The notes under the pieces were generated by a model that had not been told where the DNA came from, did not search any database, and was given only the letters and a program-made list of their open reading frames with translations. From Annona cherimola (lineage: Eukaryota > Streptophyta > Magnoliopsida > Magnoliales > Annonaceae): a DNA stretch of 64,000 nucleotides. How positions within the stretch are numbered: the first letter of the stretch is position 1; the number at the start of each line of letters is the position of its first letter. A program made the position numbers and the translations under genes. The stretch covers positions 74,170,224 to 74,234,223 of the forward strand of contig CM059971.1 in assembly GCA_030490835.1 (NCBI GenBank). The letters run 5' to 3'. Shown here piece by piece: positions 24,926 through 37,775 of the stretch.

Positions 24926-25130
24926 CTTTCTTTTCTTCTTCTCTTTTCTCTCCCTCCTCTCTCTTTCTCTCTTCACCCACCTTAAGATAAGGAAGATATC
25001 TACAAATTCCACAGGAGATTCTCTGATTCCTCGCTGTGTAGAGTAGCAAAAGAGCTCTGCTACACCACCGCCCTACCAATCTCTCTCTCACTATACTTCA
25101 TCGCCACTCAGTAAAAAATAGAGCATCCCC
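24926..25130 (-). other. Candidate first (leader) exon of UBP15
   Basis: On the minus strand a GA-rich leader, typical of plant 5' UTRs, ends at 24926 with AAAG followed by a good GT donor (gtaacg). The transcript start is not fixed; GA-rich runs continue to about 25300. Confidence 0.4.
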
Positions 25131-25600
25131 CTCTATTCTCTCTGTGAGGTCTGAACAGTGACATAAGAAACACATTCTCTCTCTTTTCTCCCTCTTGAGT
25201 CCGAAAATGGAAATAAAAAACTATTTCTGGGCTGTTTCCTGGCTCTGCTCCGCTCCTTACAAGGCTGTACTGGGAAACAAAACAGGCTCTCTCTCTCTCT
25301 CCTTTTATTAATCTTTTCGCCCTGCTCCTTTTGTCTTAACCAGTCTGCGTGCTCCAATCCTTTGCAGTCTGCATTGAAATGTTTTCTTCTCATAATTAAT
25401 TCTTGGGAGGATTGCAATTCTCTTCCTCAATTAGAAGCCAGAATGCATTTGACATGCTTGTATCTAACTCGAACACAACATTACCCCAACCAAAATCTAG
25501 CTACACTTGTGGGGCCCACTTGGACCGGATGTTGTTCGCCTCGTTTCGCCGTTTGAGATTGCGCAACCAGTTGGCACGTGGAAAAATAAGCAAAACGTTG
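25131..25600 (-). promoter_or_regulatory. Likely UBP15 promoter region
   Basis: This stretch lies just upstream of the candidate leader. It contains CT/GA-rich runs (25160-25310), a GGGGCCCAC motif at about 25513 resembling plant site II elements, and a G-box CACGTG at 25575-25580. No clear TATA box was fixed. The assignment rests on position and motifs. Confidence 0.4.
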
Positions 25601-25679
25601 AGACGTTGGTACACACGTTTGAGTATTTTCTCACCGGGGATATACTTCCAGGTCAATTATTCAATTCTTAGATGAAGCA

Positions 25680-26539
25680 TCAGGCTCCATGCTCACCTTT
25701 GATTTTTTTAAAACTATTTTTTAATTTAAATCATTTATCATATTTATTTATTTATAATTCCAAAAATTATATGTAATTATGTATTAGAAACTTTTATATA
25801 CTATATTATATTATATATTTTCGAAAATTTTAATAGTTACATGTTTACTATCACAAAATATTTTTTATGTAATATATTCCTAGAAATTTATTTTTAATAG
25901 CATGATAAAAAAAATATATACTAAATATAATAAATTACTTTAGATTTTGAAAAACATTTTAAAATGAATGAATTAAAAGTAAACATGTAACATCCCTTAT
26001 TCTATAGCAATGCTCTAAATAAGCTAACTCACAATATGTAGGACAAGATGAGATAAGAATATAATGAAAATTTTAAGTTTTTAAAAATTTTCTTATTCTC
26101 ATCACATAAAACTTACTTTTCTTATCTCTTGTGGAAATTTTCTTATTTATTATACAATTTTTTCTATTTTCAATATACTTTCTTAAATTTTAATGTACAA
26201 TAATAATTTTTATTTTCATTATCATCCCATCCCCAACTGGGAGTAGTGCGCCACTCATTTTTGGCCCCATCAGTTAATGAATCAAATTCAAACCTACACA
26301 ATTTGTTTAAAATAACTTGTTTAATTAAAAAATAAGTTTCATTCAAATCAAATATTAGCACAATCCACATTTGAAAAATGAGTGAAATCAACCTAATAAA
26401 AGTATTTTTGATTTAAATATCGATTTTAAAATTGTATATTTAATATCTAATCCTATAAAATATTAATCCTAGGGGGATAAATTATTTTATAAAATATTAT
26501 TATATTCTAATGTATCTTGCTATGAATGTAAGTATTTCT
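25680..26539. other. Gene-free AT-rich stretch
   Basis: Very AT-rich with no supported gene or recognisable repeat ends. Confidence 0.5.
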
Positions 26540-26542
26540 TTA

Positions 26543-26823
26543 GGGTGCGTTTGGCAATCCATAAAAAACGTCAACTAAAAACTTTTCAATCTAAAACTTT
26601 TCACACTCCATAATTATCATATTTTTTAATCATTTTTTCACATTTTCCTATACAACTACCCTACTTTTCAATCATTTCTACACAACTATCCACACAACTA
26701 ACCTATCTATTTTAACTTTATCCTCTTTACTACTCATCATTACCCCTATCATATCACATCACTTGACAATTTTTACTCTCTAAAAGTTTTCATCAAAAGT
26801 TTTATTCATTACCAAACACACCC
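26543..26823. mobile_element. Tourist-like (PIF/Harbinger) MITE
   Basis: Termini GGGTGCGTTTGGCAAT and TTACCAAACACACCC form inverted repeats, flanked on both sides by TTA (26540-26542 and 26824-26826), the Harbinger target. Length 281 bases, AT-rich, non-coding. It shares its interior with the elements at 28341-28598 and 9229-9460. Confidence 0.88.
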
Positions 26824-26890
26824 TTAGTTTAGACATGATTATACATACTTTTAAGAGGTATCACCCTCCCAAAAATATGATTGAAATGAT

Positions 26891-26913
26891 TATATATATA
26901 TATATATATATAT
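26891..26913. repeat. (TA)n microsatellite
   Basis: A run of TA dinucleotides. Confidence 0.85.
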
Positions 26914-27697
26914 CTTCTTACCATGAATAATGTTAAACTACGTGAACGAGTTGGTTTTTTATTATACCATCAAATTAGGTTTAAAGTGCATAGTGGAACT
27001 CCAATATCTTTTGTGGTTAGATTTGATGTATTCCTCTTTCATAACTCAGTAGGCCAATGCAAGAGAATTAACATTTTGTAACACACTTTTGTTATACTTT
27101 GTCATTTTTTTCACAAAAAAAACTCTATTCGATTACATAAATTATTCTTGTCACTAAAAACTAATATTCCGATATATTGCATGTTATAAAAACGTAATCT
27201 CACTAAAAGAATTACTACCAATAACAAATTTTAAAAATTTTCATAGAAGCCTTTTATGACATATTATAGTAGCTTTATTATAATGACATCATAATATAAA
27301 TTAATATATATAGCGATAAGGTTTTTGGTCACTAAAAGTTTATTTTTTTTGTATCGAACATGACATTTAAATGTTTCCATCGATTATTTGCTTATATTAT
27401 ATGTAACCAGGTTAATTTGAAATATAACCATAAATTTTATTATTATTTTCATACAGGTCGCACATTTTTCACCAAGATGTTGAATTTTTTAAAAAATTGG
27501 AGGTGTTGCGCTCACGCGAGCTTGGTGTTGACCACCTAGCCATGTAAGTGTTATATTTCAATATAGATATACATATACAATGACTTTTTTGTCTAGATTT
27601 AAGTTATAGTCCTTAAATTGAGGCATAAACCCGCTAGCTTGACGGTCCTGCAAGGTGGCTTCAATTTGCAACTAGTGAGGATAAAAATAAGGGGGGT
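26914..27697. other. Gene-free stretch
   Basis: AT-rich with no supported gene. A short segment near 27470-27545 is less AT-rich but has no usable frame. Confidence 0.45.
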
Positions 27698-27707
27698 TGA
27701 TCTTCTT

Positions 27708-28103
27708 ACTTAGGCCGGTCCAAAAAATATATTTTTAATTTTTTTAGTTTTTTCTTTACAAATTTATTAAGTCGAGTATTTAAATTTATAAACTAAGTTT
27801 TATCATTTTTTGATAAATTTAAGTATTTAAAAAAAAATTAAAACGTAATGGCATTGAAAATTACAACAATGCTACTTTGAAATTTATAAACTAAGTTTTA
27901 TCATTTTTTGATAATTTTAAGTATTTTTAAAAAAATTTAAACGTAGTGGCACTGAAAATTACAACAATCATTATGTTTAAAAATATTTAAAAATATCCAA
28001 AAATAGTAAAACTTAGTTTATAAATTTCATACACCTAACTTAACATGTTTGTAAAGAAAAAACTAAAAAATACTAAAAATATGATTTTTAGACTAGCCTA
28101 AGT
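27708..28103. mobile_element. Fold-back MITE with an internal tandem duplication
   Basis: Terminal arms starting ACTTAGGCCGGTCC and ending GACTAGCCTAAGT pair over about 60 bases. The 10-bp flanks TGATCTTCTT and TGGTCGTCTT match 8 of 10, consistent with a worn Mutator-like target duplication. The left arm interior is duplicated in tandem (27782-27879 and 27880 to about 27975, period 98 bases). Confidence 0.75.
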
Positions 28104-28340
28104 TGGTCGTCTTCCATCGTTCGAAATACTATGGATATCTGCTGAGCTAAAGAGCAATTATCAGAAATTGGACTGTGGATTTTATCATATCATGCTGTTA
28201 GTTTTGATCATGGGACCTCTAACCTATTGAGGATAGAGACGAATGCTTCTAAATTAATAGTGCTAACCTGTTTATTTTCTCTTGGGCTACAAAAAGTTAC
28301 TATCAAATGTGAGGCTTTTTGTTGCTGAGATTCGGAGATA

Positions 28341-28598
28341 GGGGCATGTTTGGGAAGTCTTAAAAACTTTTCACTCTCTATAACTATCATACTTTTAATC
28401 ATTTTTTCATATTTTTATATACAATTATCCTACTTATTGATTTATACATAAATACCTATACAACTAATATATTTTTTAAACTTTATTTTATTTACTTCTC
28501 ATCACTATCTCTATCATATCACATAATTTTCTACCAATTCAAAAATTTTTAAACAAAAAATATTTTATGAAAAAATTTATCACTTTCCAAACACAACC
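28341..28598. mobile_element. Tourist-like MITE, second copy
   Basis: Termini GGGGCATGTTTGG and CCAAACACAACC, with ATA on each side (28338-28340 and 28599-28601). The interior matches the element at 26543-26823 in the same orientation. Confidence 0.78.
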
Positions 28599-29079
28599 AT
28601 AGTCAGTAGAAATAGGACAAAATTTTTGTAATTATGCTCAGAATTAAATTTATTATTTTCATTGCAAATATTTCAAAACCATTGCAAAGAATAAAATCTA
28701 TAAATAAATATTTTAATAACAAAATAATAAAATTAATTGTCGATTTAATATATGTTTGTATATAATAGAAATAATACACAAGATAATACTTAAAATAAAA
28801 ATTTGATAATACTTAAAATAAAAATTGTATTTTTCTTAAAATAAAAAATTATATTTTTAGAAATATTTCTCACATTAATTTTGCATTTTCAGATTTTGAA
28901 AATTCTAATGATGAATAATGTTAAAAATTATTTTTCCAATCAAACTGATATTTAACATTATAAATAAGTATATATCTATAAGCATAATAAATGATTTGGA
29001 ATTTAAAAGTATTTTGAATAAGAAAAAAATCAGTGCATGATGTGTCATAAAAAAAAAAAATTTTGACACGAGAAAAGAA
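28599..29079. other. Gene-free AT-rich stretch
   Basis: No gene is visible. A run of A at about 29050 lies near the 3' end of the minus-strand LINE but is on the wrong strand for its poly(A) tail. Confidence 0.45.
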
Positions 29080-29625
29080 CTAATAGAACCACCTCAAACA
29101 CGAGCCCCCAAACAATACTGGGGGACCATGAGAGGGAGAACCATCGGGGAATTCATTCGAAAAAACATTATCTTTACATAGATGTTCAATAATACATAAT
29201 GGAGGACTTTCCATCGATATTGCCTCAGAGGTATCATTATTTAGAGCATTTTCTACAAGATAATGGGCCGGATCATTCTTTATTCTCAAAACATGTGAAA
29301 CAACATACCATTCAAACTTGGACATCATGTTCTTGATTTGGGTTATCCACGTTCCTAAATAGGAATGACAACTGTCATCACCATTCAACAAAGTTGCTAG
29401 CAAGAGAGAATCTGTGTCTGCATGAACTTTCCTGTAAGTCATGTCATCTACCCAGCCAAGGCTCAAGAGAATTGCTTGGGCTTCCATAATTTCTGATTAC
29501 ATTAGACCTTGTTTCAACTATGATTTCGCAGCAACGAACATCCCCCTATGGTCGCAAATGACTATGGCTATGGCTACTTTTTGGGCTTAGATTCTACATC
29601 TCGCATCCACATTTATCTTTAGGAT
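29080..29625 (-). pseudogene. LINE-A RNase H domain remnant
   Basis: It starts with the K-I-N-V-D-A motif typical of the RNase H fused to plant L1 ORF2. It continues through a M-E-A-Q-A helix and a long frame (29080-29487) ending in stops. A stop separates the first strand from the rest. Confidence 0.75.
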
Positions 29626-29798
29626 TCCCCTAACAAGCACAACCTAATGGACAAGGCTGTCGTGGGTTAAAAAGTTCTACATTTTGATCTTTCTTGCAGA
29701 AGAACATGCATATAAGAAATCCAACACCCACTTTGGAACCTTCGACATGTTAGGATTTACACCATCATTATAGAATTTATTTCGGAGGAATCAGATTT

Positions 29799-30134
29799 TC
29801 AGTGTGTAGAGATAAGAATCATAAATAGATTGAGATCCTTCTTCTCTAACAAGTAATTAATGACACCACTCAATGATTCAAACTCCGTACCTGAACGTAG
29901 CCTTTGAAGTTGGGGAATGAACGCATCCCTTGTAGCTAAGCACTTCCATGTATTGCATAGCATGCATGTGGGTTGAATATGAATTTCTCCGTGATTCAAG
30001 TTTGCTCGAGTGGGAAGTGAAGTGAGGAGTAACCTCCAAGCAAAAATGGTTACTTTCCTTGGAATCTTAAGCTTCCATAGAGTTTCGAAAATTAATGGGT
30101 CCCAAAGATGATTAAGGATGGTTTCGAGTGACAT
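29799..30134 (-). pseudogene. LINE-A zf-RVT (zinc-binding RT-associated) remnant
   Basis: The frame contains W-K-L-K-I-P-R-K-V followed by F-A-W-R-L and a C-x2-C pair (CMLC), the hallmark of the zinc-binding domain downstream of plant LINE reverse transcriptases. Confidence 0.75.
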
Positions 30135-30990
30135 AGAAGTCTGTAGAATTAGTTCGTAGGCAAATTTAACAGTAAAGCAATCATCCTTCTTTAAAGCCCA
30201 GAACTTGAGATCAACCTCGTCAGAATCAGGAATAGGAATGTTGGAGACAACTTTCCCGTCAACTTTGCCAATTGCTCTCCCAACTACTACTTTGTTCTAG
30301 CTGCGCTCCGCCCAATTTATAAACTCTGCCACTTTGTTGCTATCCTGAATCTCAATTGGGAGGGGGGCCAGCCTTCAACAGCTTCACTGGAGTATAGTTA
30401 TCTTCAAAGAAGCAAATCCTGTGCCCAATTCCCAAATGCCGCTTACATCCAAGTTTCAGAACATGGATAGCCTTTAACAAACATTTCTAAGTAAAAGAAT
30501 CAAATTGTTTTTTAGCACAATCTCACATATCCCCTCTTGGAACATATCGGGCCTTGAAAATTTTGTGGACCAAGAACTCATGGTTCGTTGCTATCCTCTA
30601 AGCTTGTTTAGTCAACATAGCAAGGTTGAAAGCTTCAAACCTTCAAAACCGACCCCACCTTGTTCCTTAGGTAAACACATTCTTCTCCAAGTCATCCAAG
30701 AGATCTTTCATTTTCTATCCTTATCACCCCACTAAAATCTACTCATGAGGCCTTCAATATCTTCATATAATCTTCTAGAGAGAAGGAATAAGCTCATAGC
30801 ATAAATTGGAATTACTTAGACAATGGTTTTAATAAGACCTTCTTCCCTCCCCAAGAGTGAAGCTTGCTTTTCTAACTCTGTGTTTTCTCCCAGGACCATT
30901 CTCTGATGTACCTAAAGATTTAAGATTTGGATCTTCCTAATCAAGCTGGCAATTTCAAATACTTCCCAAATAGGTGCCCCTAGACCCAAT

Positions 30991-32436
30991 TTAAGTTTCC
31001 AACTTTGATTGCTCCTCCCTGCCAATATTTTTGCTGAAGAAAATAGCGGTTTTGTCAATATTTACCTGTTGTCCTAATTTATGCTCGTACAAACCAATCA
31101 ACTGCTTTAGATTTGAGACTTCTCTTGAATTTGCATGAAGAAAAAGAAGGATATCATCTACAAAGAATAGGTGAGAGATGACTGGATCACTTTTGGACAT
31201 CATGATTCCATGCAGTAATCCCAAGTCATGATATTTTCTAATAAGAGGAGAGAAACCTTCAACACAAAACAAAAAGAGATAAGGAGTGAGTGGATCACTT
31301 TAAAAGATACCCTTGTTAGCTTGGAAGGTATTGGTCTCGAATCCATTGATGTTGACTCGGTAGGTAGCGATTGAGATACAACTGTTTATCCACTCAATTC
31401 ACATTTCACAAAAAGCTCATCCTCATTACTTGGCATAGATAGTTCCAATCAACTCGATCGTAGGCCTTCACCATATCTAACTTCATAGCTAACTCACTTA
31501 TCCTGGCCTTCCTCTTTCTTCTCAAAATATGAATAATCTCAAATGCAATAAGCATATTATCTGTTATTAGTCGACCTGGGATGAAGGCACTCTGAGTATG
31601 GGAATTCACATTACCGAGGACTCTCCTCAACTTGTTTGCCAGGGACTTGGCTAGGATTTTATAAACAATATTGCATAGGCTAATTGGCCTAAAATCCTTA
31701 AGCTTTGAACCTCCAGGTCTCTTGGGAACAAGCACTATCTTTGTATGATTAATGACTAATATCATATTGTTTTGGAGTTGATTGAGAGTGGGTTGGAGAA
31801 AGCTCCTACAAGTTGCAATCACATCTTTGCCCACTATATTCCAATGATGTTGATAAAATCTAGCAATCATGCCATCCGGGCTAGGAGCCTTGAAGGGATC
31901 TATACTTTTAACTACATTTATTACCTCCTCATCAGAAAAGGTGCAGTGAGAAATTGATTGTCTTCATCTGAAACCCTCCTTTGGATAAGATCGGTGATTT
32001 CACTACAACGAAGGACTCCATCAGATTTGAAAAGATTTGAAAAGAACTCAACAAATAATTGTTCCATTTGATGTTGATCCCTTGCAATATTACTCTCTCA
32101 TCTTCCAACACCGAAATGTGGTTTCGTCTCCTCCTCTCAGATGCATATCTATGGAAGAAACGAGTATTTTGGTCCTCGTACACTAAGTAGTTGATCTTAG
32201 ACCACTGTTTCTAAAAAATCTCCTCCTCTTCCAGTAACACATTAATCTTCCTCTCCACTTCCCTTATGCTGTCATCCTTATCATTAGAGGGAGAAAGTAG
32301 TCTTAGTGAATTAAGCTTATCCTGTTCCTTTTTTAAGAGTTTTGCTCTATTCTTGCGATTCACAATGCCATCTAAGAAGCTTTTCTCCACATTCCTTCAA
32401 TTTGCTTTTATGTGTCTCAAATATGACCTAATCACC
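30991..32436 (-). pseudogene. LINE-A reverse transcriptase remnant
   Basis: Contains the F-R-P-I-S-L-C-N block and P-G-R-L-I-T-D-N, K-L-D-M-V-K-A-Y-D-R-V-D-W (31406-31870). The catalytic motif is FVDD instead of the usual FADD (31153-31164). Frames are broken between these blocks, and the upstream part (to 32436) is cut by the solo LTR. Confidence 0.82.
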
Positions 32437-35400
32437 TGTGGCGCTCCGACCCAGGGTGCCTAGAAGCCTTACTCCGGGATCTTTATTGATTGGTAAACGT
32501 GACTCAGGATTGTTGCCCTGATCACACGGCGGGATTTTTATTTGGATCTCGTCCAAATTTTTTTTTCTTTCATCATATAACAAACACTCGTCATCAATTT
32601 TACACATGATACTCGTAATATCTCATCACATAACATCACGTCATCATATATGAACATATCCTTGACATCAATTTCATATATATTATTCATATCATAATAA
32701 TTGACTTATCTACATCACAAGTTCTTTCAATCTAAACATTTCATACATACATATTTTGAAGATTCCACATAATCATTCATACCATATACAGACTAGTTTG
32801 TTGAAAAGTTTTCTTCATACTCTTTTTCTTTCCTGCATGACCTTTGCAATACCTGTCTATGGTTAGGGAAAACAAAACATGAGTCGAAACTCAATAAGCA
32901 AGCATTTTTCATTTTAAATGCATTTCTCACCTTTCAGTAGTAGACGCTTAACAAGCGTTCGACTAGCAATTGGAGGAAACCTTTTCATAAGTACCTTTCA
33001 CAAACATTTCATAATCCCAATTCATGGCAAACATATGCTTGTAAAACTTGACATATAAATTCTTTTTCCATAGACATATTTATGTTCTAAAATATTTTCA
33101 TTGAAGCTCCTTTTCTCATAGGACATTCTCATGTCCTAAAATACTTTTCATAAAATCCTTTTTAAGCATATGCAACATGCAATACGTCTCTGTCCATCTG
33201 GCAGGTGACACTTATCAAGTGATCATCCTTCCTTAGGAGAGAAACCCTTCCAGGTGATAGCCCACGAGCCAGGCGGCTATCCGTGTCCATCTCCCATTGC
33301 AGGGAGGGCGCCGCCGGCATTTAGCCTTATTCAAGCGACTCGGCCTATGCAAAGGGGGCCCAATTTGCAACCGCGTCCGGTATGCATATCCTCTACAGTA
33401 GACCTAGTACATAACCCTTGTGCACACTTTTCCTTCACATTCACATGCTAGCATGATTTTATAAAAACCACAGACCACAGTCTGTGTCCTTTTTCTGAAA
33501 ACTTGATGCTAATATGCTTTCATAAAATACTACAGACCTCCGTCTGTATTCCTTTCAAATCATAAAAACTGGACTTAACCCATGTTAACGAGTTCTATGC
33601 TCAAAATGTTTTGTAAGGATGGCCAACCTTAAAACATTTATATTTCATAAATAATTTGAAGTATTCAAGGAAAACATTTAAAATAACAATATTTTCTAAC
33701 CATTTTTGTAAATAATTTTTGAATAACAAAACGTCTTTAAAAATATTTTAAACTTTCATCTAATATCATATACTTTTGTCTACCTGTCTTATTGTTCATT
33801 TCTATATGTGATAGACTTGTATAATCCTTTGAACATTACTCAAATCGTTTTTCAAATTAATTTATCGTGTTGGCCTTCCTTAAATCCTGCTCGAAACAAT
33901 GGATTTTGGAAATTCAAAAATAATCCAATATTTAGAGAACCTTTGAAACATATCCTTAAAATACTTCAAAACCTTGAAATAAAACTATTCAATACATTTA
34001 TTTCAAATATCATTTTAAGAAAAACTCATTTTCCTTTCAACACAACCTTTTCAACATTTGCATTTCAATATTTTTCAACATTAAAAGGATTTGCTTTTAA
34101 CGAAGCAATTTCCAAGACAATTTAAGATTTCAGAATAAGATCGTATAAAATTGTATTTTCAAAAGGTTTGCTTGCTTACCTGTGTAGTCAACTTGTATCT
34201 TTCACTTGTACCCATTTCCTTTCCTATGCAAATGAAAAGAACTATTTTTCTCATATAGACATAATATTCCATGCTTGCACATTTCTACTATTAAATTTGA
34301 ATTCATCTTAGGGTTTCTAACCCATGCATATGTCATAATCACTTTATTTTCCTTCATAACTCTCATAGAGGTTAATTTGGTCTCTATTTTCACATATGGA
34401 TTTTTATCCCAAAAATCTTTAAAAATTCCATTCATACATCCTTATAAATATCAATCTTATTTCTGCCCAAATCACTTTGTTTACTATTCATGATTATTGT
34501 TCATGATCATGTTCCTAATTACTGTTTACATTTGCTGAAATCAGGTGTACTAATCTCTCTAAATCTTGATTTATAATCAAATCAAGGTATTTAACTCTGA
34601 AATTTCTGTCATACATCAATAACTACATTATTTAATACTCATAAAAATTTCAGAAATAAATATTAACATTATATATTTATTTTGACATTTTGACTGTGCT
34701 GGACAGTGTTGTAAAATTAGGAACAGCCCTAATCACGTTATTTTTAAACCATACTTATGTAATCCAAAAATCATATTTAATATTTTTCGTGTGATAAAAA
34801 TAATATCTTGTACATCATATCAAAATTTCAGAGTAAAATTTCATCTCCAAAAATTATTAAAAATCATTTACTACAGCTGATCCTGTCACCCGTTTTACCC
34901 TGTTTAAATTAATATTCTCGGATTTTTAATTTTCAACCAGCTTAATATTTTAAGCTAAAAATCTGGTCGTTCCTTAATGATAATATAACAAGCTTGTACA
35001 AAAATTTTCATTTCTAAAATCATTCATTTACTAGCTCGTTCATATTTTTGTTTCTAATATTACATAAACTTCGGATTTGAAGCAATAAAACAAGATTAAC
35101 TTATACTTATCAATTTAATCATAAAAATATCCTGCTGAATTAGTTTAATGATTCTGAAATCATTTTTTTTTCATAAATATTAACGTTTCAGCATTTAATA
35201 TTCAAAACCAGAATTATATATGTATAAATTTGTTTGGGCGTTGTATGCTCATACCCACTTATTAATTATTTCAGTACTTGAAATCTTATTTATTAATGAT
35301 AAATCAAACTGAATTATACTGAGTTAATTCAAATCATGGTAAAACCATGCTGAATAAATGAAAGTCATGCTGTATTAATTTAATAATATGAAAATTATGC

Positions 35401-37049
35401 TGATATGAAAATCTGCTTGAATTCGGTATTTAAATCATGCATCCAGAAATTTATTCATCATATCAATTTACCATTGGAAGAATACTTAAATAAACTTTAA
35501 TAAAAATCAAATGTCCAGCAGCAGTTCAGAAGAGAACAGACGTGAAATAAAAAGATGCTTGTTGAATACCTTATACCGTTGCTTGGTGCTTGTCTAAAGA
35601 AATTTTTTTTTATGCTGCTGCCCGTCCAATGTTCAGCAATGCATCAGCTTCCAGCAACCCTTTATATATATGTCGATTGTCGGTATTATCATGGTTTAAA
35701 TTTAACCCAACCATGGTCACCGCCTAATACGTTACAGGTGTTGGGTTTTAAAAAAATTCAGCATTTATAAATTAATTTGCGGATCCACGTAATTACATGC
35801 ATCGTACAATTGCTGCCAGCGTGATTTCTTTCATGCAAATTTTTTTTTTATTTAACGGAAAATTCCATCATTAGTTAATTAAATCATAACTTCCTATATT
35901 CACACTTATATATTATGAAATTTTTTCTTATTAATATATATACAATTTCTCACAAAATGTACCTTTCGGAATTTTGAAAAAAAATTCTATTTTATTTTAA
36001 TCAACTAATTCATATTCAGATAAAAAATCTCATTTTAAAATTTTGGAAACATGTTTTCCAAAATTTCATTCCTTCATTAAATTGAGCATATTAAAATAGG
36101 ATTACCCATAAAATTTCACCTCAATTGGAGCTAAGTACATATTTTAACTTAATCAAAATCATATTTTGGCATAAAATTTCATTTTAAAAATTTGTAGACA
36201 TATTTTGCAAAATTTAATCCATTCATTATGTATGGTATATTAAAATAGTCTTGCTCCAAAAGTTTCATCTCGAACAATCTTATATACATCAAGATATTAA
36301 TTAACTAAACAATTATATAAAAAAAATTTAAAATATCAACGTATACGTGCATGGCTGTGGAATTTATTACCTTTGGCACGCTTTTTAATACATTCAAGTT
36401 TGACAATTTAGTCAACTATTTTTCATAATCTGATCCGTCTAGATTAGAGAGCATATAATTTAGTACTCTCTATTAAATTTCTATGTGATTCTGAGTTATG
36501 CATATTTAGATCTAATCAAACAGTGAGGATGAATATAAGCCCTTAATTAGAGCCCCTAATTAGCCAAAAATTTTCCATTTATTTTTATTTTTCCATAAGA
36601 TCCGTAAATTTAAAGTATAATTCAGAATTTTAAAATTCTTTCCCGAAATATTTGTAAAAATTTATTTTCATAGCTAATCTTAGTAGGATCATAAATTTCC
36701 CACTATTTTCTTATAAATTCCAAACATAACCTTTGTAAATTTCCACTAAGTGCACTTCGTGCCTCCACTTTTGTCAAAATTACCAATCAATCATCTTTTC
36801 TAAATTTATAATTTAATCTCACTTTTGTAAAATTGTAATTTGGTCTTTTCGTGATTAAGTTAATCCAAAGTGATTAACTTATCACTTTATCTTAATCACA
36901 TGATTACTATTCATGATTACTATTTATTAAATTAATTATTCGGTCCTTCAACTCCATATATTATAAAATTATATATTTAAAAAAAATCAATAACCTAGGG
37001 TTCATGACCTTAGGGTTTCATACATGGTCCCAAAATTTGGGGTTCCACA
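32437..37049 (-). mobile_element. 4.6-kb solo LTR of a giant-LTR retrotransposon
   Basis: Ends are TGTGGCGCTCCG and GGGGTTCCACA (TG..CA), flanked by the 5-bp duplication TCACC (32432-32436 and 37050-37054). No internal region or second LTR is present, so it is solo. Minus orientation is inferred: a TATA box (tatatataaa, complement of 35661-35670) reads leftward, and an AATAAA lies close to the left end. The right part, from about 34.05 kb to 37049, is present again as its reverse complement at 61163-64000. Ty3/gypsy membership is likely from LTR size and ends but is not shown. Confidence 0.82.
35661..35670 (-). promoter_or_regulatory. TATA box of the solo LTR
   Basis: TATATATAAA followed by GGGTTGCTGG on the minus strand. 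The same block is conserved in the second LTR copy at about 62560, which supports it as the LTR core promoter. Confidence 0.55.
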
Positions 37050-37054
37050 TCACC

Positions 37055-37690
37055 TGTGCTGCTAAGCCCCCAACTGATTGATCTTCCCAACATTGTTTGT
37101 ACTTAAATTCGCACTTTGGCCTTTTCTAGTTCAAAGGATTATTCAAGAATAAAAGAATGGGATAATGGCATGATGCAGCCAATGAGAGATGGATGAGGTG
37201 GGTACATGGGAAAGTTGTAAGCCATTTGTTAGAAAATAACTCTCTTTTCAGTCTGGCCTCCACATGCTCCGCACCCCTCCAATTGTTCTTCCACGTAAAA
37301 GGTATGGTAATAAAGCCCAGATCCGGCAAGTGACAGTTATTGATGGCCTCTTTGAAAGATCTCATCATGCTCTCAACCCATAGGAATAAACTGAGATACT
37401 CAAATGCATTAACTACTTCATTAAAGTCTCCAAGTAGCAACCATGGAAGCCTGAATTGACTATTAAGGTGGCGCATAAGGTCTCATGTCTCTCACAGTCT
37501 GCTACCAATAGGATTGCCGTAAATACTAGTTAGGCATCATTTTCCTCCTTGATAGCAGATAATCTCTACATATATATGATGTTAGGGGTAAGAGTTTATG
37601 GAGACTTGGATGTCTTTATTTCCTAAAAAAGTAAGGTCTCCACGATGGTCACAGTAGTCCACTTTAAAGAAAAATTCAAACTAACTGCCT
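37055..37690 (-). pseudogene. LINE-A endonuclease remnant
   Basis: Contains L-L-G-D-F-N-E-V, a conserved block of APE-type LINE endonucleases, in the frame 37126-37476. Further upstream pieces run to about 37690. The S-D-H-like end is altered (S-C-H-Y-P-I). Confidence 0.78.
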
Positions 37691-37775
37691 CCGTTTTTTA
37701 TCCTTTTTTTGTTTTAGCCAAAAAGATCAAACGGGGAATTTATTTCTTGTGAATGTCAAGTAAGATTCGAACTCT

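Noticed and set aside
24335..25417. Overlapping frames on both strands near the UBP15 leader
   Set aside because: They are GA/CT-rich leader and promoter sequence; composition, not coding, explains them.
33254..33451. Open frame within the solo LTR
   Set aside because: It has no counterpart to any retroelement domain and lies within non-coding LTR sequence.
37700..37775. SINE-like fragment next to copia-2 (agattcgaact)
   Set aside because: A B-box-like word is present, but no A box, tail or duplication could be linked across the copia insertion.
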